From Steinernema hermaphroditum (lineage: Eukaryota > Nematoda > Chromadorea > Rhabditida > Steinernematidae): a stretch of 64,000 bases of DNA. Every line of letters begins with the position of its first letter. Position 1 is the stretch's first letter. Below, piece by piece: positions 22,501 through 34,179 of this stretch. The translations under genes were made by a program, and so were the position numbers. The notes beneath the pieces are model-generated. The model did not search any database and was not told the origin of the DNA. It worked only from the letters and a program-made list of their open reading frames with translations. The stretch lies in NCBI GenBank assembly GCA_030435675.1, contig CM059625.1:15748001-15812000 (forward strand). Reading direction: 5' to 3'.

Positions 22501-25466
22501 TTTCGGATCCTCGTTTATCTTCGGCTTGTTCTTAATGTTCTTGGCTCGGTTGGCATATCGAAGCGTAGACAGTGTTTCGTCATAGTTGTTGTCGGAAGGC
22601 GAGACACAAGCCAGCATTAGGGTTTTCGTGTTGCCTCCAAGGGAATCCTGCAAAGTTAATTAAATGGTTTAGTACAAATATTATCCCCTTAAGTATCGGT
22701 ATAACCTACAAGGGGCTTTCTAGAGCTAGTAGCGTCCATGAAGGCGTTAAGCTTTGCGTACAGAGAAGGCTATGAAGAGTAAAGTATACCTAAGGAACGT
22801 AGTTTGTTTACGCAAAGTCCTTTGTTTGTCATCACGTCTTATTTTGAATATAATTAAGTCCAATTCCCTTTGGGATTCCTGACGGCTTTGAAGGTTTTGA
22901 AAACGGAAACGCTACCGTAAATGTCTAGTAATGCATCTATCTGATGTATGTCATATAAGGATCTGTGAAACTAAGTAGTTCACCAGCATTTCTTACCTGT
23001 AGTAACCTTGTTAGTTTTGAATCTCGATAGGGGATATGCTTCGACTTCCCGTCCACCAGAGCCGATATGACATTTCCTAGTGCAGACAACGATAAGTTTA
23101 TCTTCGTTGCTTCCTTGAACCTATCGCCGGTAGCACCTAAACAGTTTCCGCGTTCTTCAGGCCCTGAATCGTGTACTAACCAGTTTTGGCCTGCCGCTCG
23201 CTCCCCGCCAAATCGACCAGATTCAGCTTACCCATTCGGATACTTCCCGTCTCATCCATGGCTTCTATGTATACAGTGAATATAGAGTGAGATCTGAAGT
23301 CGCGCATCGATGACGACAAATGCTAAGCACCTCAATAACCTGCTAGAATCTTTGTTCATCAACGTAGCACCAACATGACGATTATTGAACCCAGTAGCCA
23401 TAAGTTTTTCGCAAGTGGCAACATCATGGCATACATGCATGGATAGGCCGGCGACATACACACCCTTCTCCGAGTGTTCCTTTATCTCCAGTTTCTGCAG
23501 TTTGTCTTTGCCTAATAAATCCCGTACTTCTTCATTGTAAATCTGAAAGATGATTCAGGAACCGCACAGATGCTAGATGACCTACTTCTAAATAAGACAC
23601 ATGAACTAGAAATTTGACATTAGCCGTAGTGGCGGTAGCAGTGAAGATATGTTCGAAAGTTCTCGGTATGATTCCTCTCTGAGCAGATACGCTGTCGTCT
23701 CCCTGCATGGAGTACGTTTTCCCTGAGCCAGTTTGACCGTACGCGAACACGGTTCCATTGTAGCCTTCTATTACTTTCTGAAGCAGTGGCGTGTATTAAG
23801 ATGACCATTGTTGAACTCAGTAACTGGGAACCCAAAAAACCAAACGGGACAGTTCAGAGCAATGGAGGACGGTCGAGATCCCCAGAGGCGCAGACCTGGG
23901 TTGAAGGGGAGACGGAGAAAACGAATCTATGCCCACAAAAGGATGTGTAAAATCGTGGTTATGAGATGCCATTTCCATGTGAATAACGATAGAGAAAGTA
24001 TGGTTCTATAAAGGGACAAAATCCAAAAGTAACTCCCTAACACAGCCTGGACGTTTTCTCAATAGTTACAGATGGCCTCTGTATGACACAATAAAGCCGA
24101 ATTCAGAGACGCTATTCAAATGGAAAAGACATGGTATCCATCTCACTCATGTGTATAGTAAATCATAGTATACTGAACTTGTACTGGGGTTAGGTCTGCA
24201 ATCAATGTCCGAATGGAAAGATGTTTTGCCGATGCACATTGTATTTCTCTCCCTATACGAAAACGTTCCGTTAACACACTGGCGAATGTTTCGATTTTGT
24301 GAATATTCAAATTTCGAAACCACCATAATCATTCCATTTGGTTCCGTAATGCCTTAGTCTCTAGTTTCTTAATAGTCAGCCCGTCAACACCAATTCGCTC
24401 TGACATTTTAATAGAATCATATTCCACTTAAAACGGATTCTCCAGAACGCTCAATGACTTGCCGTATAACAATTTCGTTGGAAGTCTTTCTGTGACATTT
24501 ACACGTACGTAACTTGAGTGGGCAGTTCTTATTCACTAAAGCCAAAGTTGGCTATATTTAGATATGGTTACGACGAGGTAGGCTGCTTGTTCCCCAAGTA
24601 ATGCGCTCAAAATTCCGTAATTGAGAGATTAACGGTAACGGGTTAGTTATAGGGCCGTAAAAATGATTACAGGCCACTTATGGCAGAAGTATCAAACACA
24701 GGATTTATATCCACTACCACCGAAAACAAGTCGGCATGAAATGCTGATATTCCTAACAAGAAGGCGCACTTCACAAGGATAGAAAGGTGTATAGACGCAT
24801 TTCATCCATAGCATTTAAGAGCAATCAGCTGGAAGCATATCAAGATCAGGCATAGTTCTTAAATGAAAATAGCTTTTATGACACAACAGGTTAAAGCCGT
24901 TTAACGGAAATAATGTACAATGATCCGTTATTCAAAAGATGTTAGAAATACTCTTGTCGTGATTGTGATAATTTTCGCTTACTCTCTTTTCTAATTCGGA
25001 TAAAAAACAAAAGGTGTTTACCATGTTCCCAACGCCCTAATGACAGGCATGGCACTGCGTAAACATATCTTTTGCTACGTACGTTGTCGGAGTGCGCGAT
25101 TTTAATGGTTGTTATGGTGAACTTCCCACAGAACCGCCAATAAATCATTGAAATTTGGAAGTTAAGCAGACTCACCAATGGCTAACGGAAAGGCCAAGAA
25201 CCTACCTCCACTAGTGGATAAACAATATCGTTATAGATGTGTTCAGCTGTCGAATCCATGTAATAAACGCCATCGAAAGTGAATTGTTTCGGGGGGCCAT
25301 CTCCGAGCAGAACGACTTGCGCGACGGACTGATCCATTTCGACGCATACCTAAGACGCTTGAGGCGGATGAGGGCGACAGCGAAGAGGAGTTACCTTCGA
25401 GTTGAGGGCGAGCTCGCGCGAGTTCAGAGGTCGACAGCGACATATCACGCGCACACTCTCGGCCAT
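19532..25466 (-). CDS. osm-3: OSM-3, homodimeric kinesin-2 motor (KIF17 orthologue)
   Basis: Twelve phase-consistent exons: 25466-25395, 25349-25206, 23777-23586, 23542-23340, 23293-23181, 23136-22997, 22647-22095, 22046-21943, 21387-21120, 21094-21006, 19880-19775, 19689-19532. They give 713 residues (C. elegans OSM-3 is about 700). The motor domain starts [18 protein letters not shown]. It has the P-loop GQTGSGKT at 86-93, switch I SSRSH at about 202-206 and switch [11 protein letters not shown] at 229-237. The neck reads [21 protein letters not shown] long coiled coil follows, then [20 protein letters not shown] and an OSM-3-type tail ([32 protein letters not shown]). The protein drives anterograde intraflagellar transport in sensory cilia. 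The border of exon 10 rests on a weaker acceptor (ATTCAG) chosen for phase. Confidence 0.95.
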
Positions 25467-25485
25467 AATCGGAGCAAACAATGCG

Positions 25486-25500
25486 GTCGCCCGTGGCAAC
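25486..25500. promoter_or_regulatory. X-box-like site upstream of osm-3 (RFX/DAF-19)
   Basis: GTCGCCCGTGGCAAC has two RFX half-sites (GTCGCC / GGCAAC) with a 3-base instead of the usual 2-base spacer, 20-34 nt before the osm-3 ATG. C. elegans osm-3 and other ciliary genes are controlled by DAF-19 through X-boxes, usually somewhat farther upstream. The spacing defect makes this only a candidate. Confidence 0.3.
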
Positions 25501-26065
25501 ACGTTCTTTCCCTCTTACGTCTTTTATACCTTCTCCAGGCGGGCCTGAAACGCGCGGGCTCCGCCGGCACCGCTCCTTCTGCTACAGCTGCTGATGGTGC
25601 CTAGACACGCCGAGGACAACAACACGGAAACCGCCTGGCTTCTCAGCTGGAACTTTAACCACTGGGACCAGGGCCTCGCGCCGGTTTCAACTGGCTGAGC
25701 CTTTCTGAGCAACGTGACAATTATTTCTAGACTATTATATTATTCGCGAGTGGTAGCCGAACAGGAAATTATTCCGGTGCACTTTGTCCACGCGCGTTTT
25801 TGATATGTCTCGAATCGTTGCCGTAGTTCCGTCGTAAAATTACGTTTTCTAAGAGACCAACGCTTAAGTTCCACTTACCTAAGTGGCAGGTGTAGCTGCA
25901 AAACGCGGGCTCATTGCGCATTCAACGTATCGCGCGAGCACAGCTGAGCGATTGCAAGCGGTGTTCACATTTCGACACTTATGTTTTTGATCGTAACAAC
26001 AACGGGAATGAAATCATTCAAACGAACGAAACAGAGAGGAAGGAGCAACGGAAACAGCAAACGGA
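25501..26065. other. osm-3 upstream / ceramide synthase 3' flank
   Basis: About 560 bp between the osm-3 start region and the stop of the next minus-strand gene. No coding signal and no clear AATAAA for the ceramide synthase is seen. A G/C-rich patch at 25540-25620 probably belongs to the osm-3 promoter. Confidence 0.35.
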
Positions 26066-27506
26066 TCACTGGCGCTTCTTTCGCTCTTCTCGTATCTTCT
26101 GCGGCGATTTCTTACGTCTATTTACAAGCGTCGTCTTGTCGTGGTCGTCCGCTTCCGACTCGGACGAGCGCACATCACGGGCTTCTCCCTTCGTAACGGT
26201 CCTTATGGCTATTTTGAGGATGATGAACGTCCAGAAAACATGGAGAGCAAGGAGACAGATGAGCATAATGATGATGATACGGGGAGCGTGTGGGATTTGG
26301 GTGAAGTCGAGGAGCTCGTAGTCGGGTTGGATGAGGCGTGGTGCATCGGTTACGGCAGAACGGATGACAATGAAGGGGTAGAATCCGAGACGTGTCAAGA
26401 TCCAGCTGAAAGTGAACTCTTAGTCGCAATAGGGATAAATTGTAGCTATGTTATATAGTAGCTGACATGAAACCTTTTGGGAAGATCTGTGGAGACTGGG
26501 GTTCGTTAACAGTTCACTATTTCGGCGTCGATATTATGTAATCTGATTTTTGAACGGCTGATCTTTAGCTCACGAGCAAATCGTCTTATGGATTGTTTTT
26601 AGTTCAAAACAAAAGCCATATAGTTGACAATATATTGGACTGTATCCGTTTCCGTAAGTGGGGCAGCTTTATTTTATATTTGCAGCCACTCCAAGGTCTT
26701 TAGAAGCCTCAGCTATGCCACCAATCTTCGATTCACTGCATGTTAATTAACACCGCTTGTCCAACGATCGTCTTGTTGTTCATAAACATGACCTTACCTG
26801 GCAAGGAAGAGGATAAACATGAAGTTCGTGGCCATCGCTCCGATTTTTCCATATCGCACCAGTTTTCCCGACTCAAGGATAATGTCGCTAAGGTCATGAG
26901 AGACGAGCACCAGCGTTCCCACTCGAACGAAGTTGATCGTCCAGCTGGCGGAGAGCAAACCAATGGTGACGACGTGGTGGAAGACAAGTTGCCAGAAGTC
27001 ACTGCGACGAATCTCGAAAGTGCTGGAGATGAGAAGTGAATAGTAGAAGCCGGTCTCGATCATATAATACCACCTTAATTTGAACATATTGGCGTGCCGA
27101 CACTAGAAAATGGTTACCAAACAGTGCTATCGATTTCGTGGTTGGGGTAGTTGTTCCAGCATTCGGTAACATCCCAAAGCCAGGACTTGTCATAGAGGGC
27201 ATAGCATCCGAAGAAGAAGAACATTAAGTAGAAGCTCGAGCGGAAAAAGCACTCAAGTACTCGTTTTCGTTTGGTGTTGCGAAGGAACCCGAAGAAGAGG
27301 TAGCTGGTGACCTGGGGAAGAACGGGACCCTTAATGTAGCCGAAGTAGGCTGCTAGTGGGATTCCGACACATGCTTCGAACACAATTCGAAGGACAATGA
27401 GCGGAAAGGCGAAGTAGATCGGATACCATAGATCTTCAAATCGGGACGGCACTTGCGACCACGGTACGTCTCTTGGCAGCCACAAGGCTGGGTCCCATAA
27501 ACCCAT
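26066..27506 (-). CDS. ceramide synthase (LAG1/HYL family, TLC domain)
   Basis: Three exons (27506-27118, 27073-26798, 26405-26066) give 334 residues. The short N-terminus (MGLWDPALWLPRDVPW) has the HYL-type W-x-P-x-x pattern and there is no homeobox. The TLC domain carries the paired active-site histidines HHVVTIGL (H162-H163) and the second motif VSHDLSDIILE (H189-D190). Several membrane spans continue to about residue 290. The tail is basic and ends KKRQ, a KKxx ER-retrieval signal. The enzyme N-acylates sphinganine in the ER. A 3' splice site (TTATTTCAG) just before the ATG suggests trans-splicing. C. elegans hyl-1 and hyl-2 are the closest named genes; I cannot decide between them. The acceptor of exon 2 (AAATTAAG) is atypical. 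Confidence 0.9.
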
Positions 27507-29284
27507 GTTTGGAGTCTCTGAAATAACAAAAGGTGGTTGGTCTTTTTCAACAGTTCTTTCGCGTAACAAGAAAACTCTGAAGGACCCTTGTACCAAGGCC
27601 CATCCATAGCCTAAAGTCACGACCGTGTCGTGCTCAAATACGAAAGGGCAAAAGGCGCAGCAATCGCTAAAACTCGGCCACCTGGAAACCTTCCACGTAA
27701 CCTTCACGGGCGAACTCAAAAAAAAACCTCATAATATACGAAAGCAATTAAAAAGTTGAGATGGCGAAAAATAAGTGTCGTGAAGGCACAATGGCGTGCC
27801 GGCAGGTCTTCTCGCGCGGTCGCTTCGCGTCCAATGCCTTCGTGTTTATCTTTGGCCCAACAGTCCGAACTAGCCAACGAGCACAGAGTGGAAGAACAGA
27901 ACAGAGCTTACTTGTTCACCGGCGCTGCAACTGTTTGTTTAACCTTCCATCTACGCCTCGCAACCTTACTACCAGAGCGCCCGCGTGCAGAGTGCTGTTC
28001 GCTGCGTGCAGAGCGAAAGGTCTCAAATGTAACATTATTAGCTGCGGTCGCGTGTGCAGCTGCCCTAATCACACTAAGCTAAGCTGTCTTGTAGCATTAG
28101 GACTAAACTACCTTGGTAACACGCGCACAGGAAGCCGTATTTCCTCCGTAATTAATGGATGGCGCGAAAGGGGGATATGAGGAAATGGCGAGCATTGAAT
28201 CGCTTGCAACAGAAGAAACACTATACTTTCCTTCTCTGCAAGTGATGTAACGACTATGAGACTCTACTGATAAGACGAGAAAAAAGTGATGAGACGATAG
28301 GTCGTCGTGCAAGGCAAAGAGACCGTTCAATCCAAACTAACATCACTGAAGACGCTGTGACTCATTGTGACTAAGCAGTGCATTGGTCAAGTGGTTTACA
28401 TGATTATCTGCTGAGAGCCAAAAGCTGCAGTGTGTTCATTGTTCAGGCAACGATAATTGGCCTCCGGAACTGAATGAATAAATCCTCCGTAAACAATGAT
28501 CATTTGCATTTGAAAACCGACACCAAGGTGTTTAATACTACTGTGTTTGATATGCGAATTCTTCACCATGCTCCGAATTTTGTGGTCAGTACATTATTTG
28601 AACTAGTTGGTCGAGTGTTCGGAAGTGCTTCTTACACTGATAAGGTTAATATCGTGGGCAAACATTTGCCTTCTTATCCTGAAAAGACATTAAGCATCGA
28701 AAAAATGAGGATGGAAAAGTAGCTATTGTCAATGCACTGGAATAAAGAATATAGTAAAGCTTCTGAATCGGTAGATTCTGTTGCAATTTGTGTATTAATG
28801 TATTAAATCAAAAAAATCGGTATAATAAGTCGGCAGTAAGCGCGCTCCTTGTAAGTGAACTGTATGCCCTGAGAACAAATACTTAGCATCGGTCGCCGAA
28901 ACTAATGTACATGCCTTGTTCGAAACGACTTTGTGTATGAGTTGTGCCATGCCTAGTCAGATCGATCGTTTCGACGAGGAGTGCTCCTACTGCCAGCGAT
29001 CTGCAGAATTTTTCCAACTGTTGGCCATGAAGAGAACGAATTAATTGCTAAATTTGGTGGTCAACACCTTGATGCTGGAGAGTACCCATTGTGAGAATAG
29101 TTGTGGTCCAGGAAGAACAAAATGAAAAATTGGACCATGTCATTCAGTAGATCATTCTGACACATGAAATCTCTGTCGGAATGCACAAATTATAAAGGAA
29201 TCGTCCACAAAGGTGATCCAAAATATGCAACGATGTAATAGCTAGAAGTTTATCGACCTGCAATACATATATTCTTTTAATAGT
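27507..29284. other. intergenic region, no gene recognised
   Basis: Frames at 27761-28180 and 28474-28722 (+) have no recognisable domain and no supporting splice or start context. The left part is the upstream region of the ceramide synthase, the right part the 3' flank of the oxidoreductase. Confidence 0.35.
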
Positions 29285-30582
29285 CTACAGGATAGTCTCC
29301 GGATATACAACGCCCGACTGACGAAGGATTTCTTCCAGAACTTGAGCCAACTCGATCATGTCCTTATAAGTGATTTCTGGGCTCTCTGTGAGATTGGCCT
29401 TTAAGCAGTCCCGTACATGTTCCGCTTCCCACAACATGGCCGATGCATCGGGATACTTGAAGGCGCTATTATCTTCTAATGGCAGTGGGAATACTGTTTC
29501 TTCACGTGCGATCTTTGGATCGCTTGCAATGGTGATCAATGTTGAAGGAGCCCACATTTGCTCCGGAATCTGAAGGCGAGCTCTTCATCTAACGTATCCA
29601 GTGAGTGTGCATACCAAAAACCGCCCTGTGTCACAATTGATCTCAGCTGAGCAGCTCATATCCGCTTCTCCACTGTACATGAGTTGTGCTATGCGACCTT
29701 TTGAGAAGGTCAGCACAACCGATGCTCTGACGTCGACTCCTGTAAAAGAACAGTATTCGCAAAAATGAGATCCATTATGGGATACCTTCAGCGAGTTTGA
29801 CGCCGGTGACTTCGATTTTGGAAGGCTTTTCTCCGAAGATCCACATGGCTGCCATGATGGTATAGCAACCAGTAGCCATAAGATCGCCTCCTCCGTATTG
29901 CAGTTTCATCTTGTTAGCACCCTGAATGAAATAATTGTATCTTTAGCCATAGATCCGTTTTGTGTGCTTCGGTTTATAACCAACAGTTTGTTTGTATGGC
30001 CTTTACTTACATGCTTGGAGAATCCGTTCTTAGCGGTCATCAGCCTAACCTCGCCAAACTTCTTCTCGACTACAGCACTCTTCACGGTTTTCCATGCTGG
30101 GAAGAACTTCGTCCAGAAAGCTTCCATCAAGAACACCCCAGCTTCTTTAGCTGCGTTGACCATCTCGATGACTTGTGCTTCATTAAGGCCAAGAGGCTTC
30201 TCACACAAGACATGTTTCTTCTGCGTGATTGCAGCAAGCACAATAGGCTTGTGTAAATGGTTAAGCAGTCCAACGTATACGACATCTATAGTGCATCTCT
30301 TACAGTCATCATTATCAAAGATAAATTACCTATATCGTCATCTTTCACGAGATCTTCATAATTTCCATACGCTTTGGGTGCACCGCCAGGGAAAGCTACT
30401 TTGTCAATGAGCTCTTGTGCGCGACTTACGGAGCTAGCTCCCACAGCAACGACCTGAATTGTAAAGTTTGGAAGCGGTACGTTGATTATTCGAACCTTAT
30501 GGTCCTTGGGTTTGATCAGAAGCGCACGGATGAAGCACTCGCTGATGTTCCCTGCTCCGGCAATGCCCCACCGAATCTGCAT
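29285..30582 (-). CDS. Gfo/Idh/MocA oxidoreductase, dihydrodiol dehydrogenase-like (DHDH)
   Basis: Six exons (30582-30496, 30453-30330, 30285-30011, 29921-29786, 29739-29615, 29569-29285) give 343 residues; mammalian DHDH has 334. The first intron is 42 bp and open in frame, but its borders and the alignment (VVAVGA) show it is removed. The N-terminus RWGIAGAGNISE is the Rossmann NAD(P) loop. CEKPLGLN around residue 98-105 carries the family's catalytic lysine (K100), and MEAFWTKFFPAW and GGGDLMATGCY mark the C-terminal alpha/beta domain. DHDH oxidises trans-dihydrodiols of aromatic hydrocarbons and some sugars with NADP+. The true substrate here is unknown. An acceptor CTTTCAG lies 2 nt before the ATG, a likely SL1 site. 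Confidence 0.88.
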
Positions 30583-33500
30583 GTCTGAAAGTAATTCGAA
30601 TTGGCAGGAATGAACGGTTTATTGGGAATTCATCAGAAACAGATGGTTCAGAAGCAGGCAAATCATATTATGCTGATTAAGCTGAAACATGGTCTGTACT
30701 GACAGTCGATGTCAGGCATGGAGAATGATAATAAACAATGTCACACATCAATGTTGAATCTCTCGCAAGTCTAAACTGTACAGTTTATAGTATCGAAACA
30801 CGACGAATGCCACAGTATAACACTAGGCACATATAATAGGTCTAGTACTGAAAACGCGATCATATAAAGCATGTAGCTATACAACCTATCAAAAGCAGAA
30901 CATCAAAAAGCGATCGGCAATCACACAGCAACGTGACAAGCAATCAATATTTGTGTTCTCGCGCGCATAGAACTGCGAAAGATGGTCATTAAGCACATGG
31001 ATGAGCGTGTGGTTTTCTTGTCTATGATATTTGATTATTGTACACATTCTACTTTCAAGTTTACCGCAAGGGTCATTTCTCCGTAACTCATAGTGACATC
31101 TCTGTCTTATGATCAATAATCACTGTATACCGTATGGAATTAATACACAGCCACCCAGTATTCTGCAATAAACTATAATAAACCCGGCTGCGCGCGAACT
31201 CGCACTCTCTGGGTACTGAGAAGACTGGTGTTCAGAAAAGAGACTAGAGTGATCAAAAACTGTAAAGGAACGTAATTCCTATTATAACAGAGACACAGTG
31301 GTTCTACAGCAGTAGAATCCGAAATGTCTGCGTAGCTCATTGTGGACATGCTTCGTTTGGAATGGATAAGTGTCGGGTCCCGTTCCCTTCCGGGTTCTTG
31401 TTTAGTGTGGCTGTTTCCCCCTGTGCATGGAAATAAAGATATACACAAAAGTGCTGATAGTTATCCCCCTCTTTCCTCATTTTTTGCGACGTCATCAGAT
31501 CGGTTTTGTTTGTGTGTTAGAATCATTGTCCATTAATGTTGGCGAAAACAGGCATTATGCGAATGATTCAACAGCTCCAAACAATGAAATATTACGAAAA
31601 CAACGAAAAGCCTTTCTGAAACACTCTTGATATTAAATTTTTGTCTCGAAGTAAACGGCATCTGTCTTTCCATACGGTATGTCTTTACATACGGTACCCA
31701 TTACATACGGTATGATGGATGCATGCAACGTTTGCAGATTTCCAACCTTGCGTTTTTTAAATTTCTTCTTTTTATTGCCCATACTTCCTGCCTAGCATTT
31801 AATTGGCGGCATTAGGCCGTTGCAAGGAAGTGTTTTTGAGTGAAACCGAACAAACCGGCCGCTAATTGCCTTCGACCGAGAATTTCTAGATCTGTTCCGT
31901 ATGGAAATTCCATTAATATTTGAAATCTTCATGCGCTAAGAAAAGCTCACAAAATTCCCTCGCGGCTCATCAACTATTTTCCGCAACATTCGATGATTCG
32001 TCCTGGTGGTGTGTCCAAAGCAAAGCATTCTTTGTATGCGTTGTCCGAAAATAGAACGACCTTTTGTTTAAATTCTCGTGAGTGACAAAACTCACTTCAT
32101 AGTCAGTTCTTTTGCTTCCGGGTAAAGTGCGCCATGTCCGTAAAGCTATTGTCCAACGATGCATAAAAACTCGTTAGCGTTTTGGGTTTACGGTGCGGCT
32201 TGACTTTGGATTTATCACGTGTCTTTCCACTAGATCGTATCCGGTCTGTAAAAAGGAATTATAGGATTGGGGAACAAGATCCCGGAAGGTGGATAGCCAA
32301 ATCTTTCACACAGCGGATTATTGATAATCACGCCACCCACCTTAGAATCCTGAGATCAGTCGGATTTCAAGCCTTTTCGTGCTAAGGGCCACTGCAGCTC
32401 TGTGGGCGGCAAGACACAATAGTCAAGACGCAGTCACAAACTAGGCCAGAAATGACTCAAAAACTGCAAAGAAACGCATGGCCTAGCATCCCGGAGACAT
32501 AGCGCAAGTGAAGCGCAAGTTGCTCACCTCCTTGCTCCTATTTTGTCTGGTCGTATGGTGCGTGTGGACAAACGAACCGAGGTTCTCTCCCTATTTATAC
32601 CGGACACGTCCCTTCTCCCTATTTATACATGTCATCAGATCGGTTTTGTCTGTGTGTTAGAATTTCTTATCGGTTATAAGTGGTCAGCTCCTTCTTTCTG
32701 GTAAGTTCTTGTTTCTTTTCCCGCACTATGCACAACGACTGAAAGTCCTGCTGAATGTCTCTTTGTGGCGATTTCTTATCGGTTATAAGTGGTCCTCTAA
32801 GCGACGTTGTCCTTGATTTTAACGGCTGAGTGGTACAGAATAGAAAACGTTTTGGACTCGGAACTTATGCAGCCTAGTAAAGTTTTGGAAGTTCAAAGGT
32901 TAGCATGCGGCAACAAGAAATCACTTATTTGTATGTTGTTTCGACTAATAAATGCACTGACAGCCATTTATGTGGTATGACATAGGATTTGTGAGCCATT
33001 TGTGACAATGTGTCATAGTTACAAATAATGGAGTATTTCTCAGGTAATCTCTAATTCTCAGGGTGGTATGCTCCGATAAATGCTACATGCAGAATGCCTA
33101 GCATTCCAAATCAATGCCGGTCAGCTGGTTACGACATGTACCCACCTAGTAGATCGCATTTTGGTAATCCCATAACGGTTGTGCTTCTTAAAACAGCATT
33201 TCCATACCTCACATTCCACAAGTAGATTTCGATGTCCATCAACTCAACCACAAAAATTGCTCATTCAGGCGGAATGCTCCTCTAATCCCTTGAGAGTACT
33301 AATTAATGAACTCCACTGAGCCCCGACCGTTCAGTTTGTCATGTGTTTTGCCGCCGCACAAACGGTGGCCCGTTTTTCAATTTAGAAATTGGCTTCCGTG
33401 TTGCATCCAGCGAGGCGGTCGCTCCGCGAAAGGCTGGCGGTGTAAGGAGGGATTTTGACTGTGATGCGCGCGTATGAATGGCATTAGAGGGCGGCGGTTA

Positions 33501-34152
33501 GTGTTTGTGCGCGGGTTTGCCGCGCGCCCGCCGGTGATAAATTCGTGTTTTGTTTGTTGATAGAGAGTTTTCGAAGTGAAAGTGGAGTGGTGGAGGACGC
33601 TTTGCGGAACTTCATTTCCCAAAAGCCATCTTTCTGATTTCGATCAAAGAGCGCATTTGGGCTGAGCAATTCGCTAGCGATCTTCTTAAATTTTGTTCAG
33701 TTTTTAATAGGCCTACTGGGTGATTTGTGGTTGAGCGATATGACATTCGATAAATCAACCGGATGTGTCCCATCGCCTCTTGCTGCTGCCTATATAAGAT
33801 GGCCATTTTCGGGAACTACGTCCAAATGTGTACGCATTCATATAGTGTCAGCTTCGGAGGGACATTTTTATGGAGTTGCGATGAATATTTCACCGCTATT
33901 TGTGCGATACTCCTCTTCCTTTACACTCTTGCCATTCAGAATGACAATGGTACACGTTTAGATTTGACGTTTTAGACGTTTATTCCCTCTAAAAGCCGGT
34001 TTCACCGCGTGACAACAGAGGTCTTGGAGAACGGGCAACACATCGAATCTACAAATAGACTTGAGGTAGCATTTGTGCTATTTCGTTCCTTGGCACTATT
34101 TGTGGTCCGATCTCTGCATCCATATATCTCTTGGCGTCCGATCGCTGTAATC

Positions 34153-34179
34153 ATTTTCATTTCATTTCATTTCATTTAT
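34153..34179. repeat. TTTCA pentanucleotide microsatellite
   Basis: Four to five tandem TTTCA units in an A/T-rich region. Confidence 0.7.

Noticed and set aside
27761..28180. 139-codon plus-strand frame upstream of the ceramide synthase
   Set aside because: Arg/Cys-rich without a recognisable fold or splice signals; probably chance.
30454..30495. Reading the 42-bp first intron of the DHDH-like gene as 14 coding residues
   Set aside because: It has GT..TTCAG borders and interrupts the beta strand following the first Rossmann helix; removal restores the family alignment.
33377..33806. Minus-strand coding exons in a G/C-rich patch
   Set aside because: Frames are short, overlap in different phases and lack family features or donors and acceptors.
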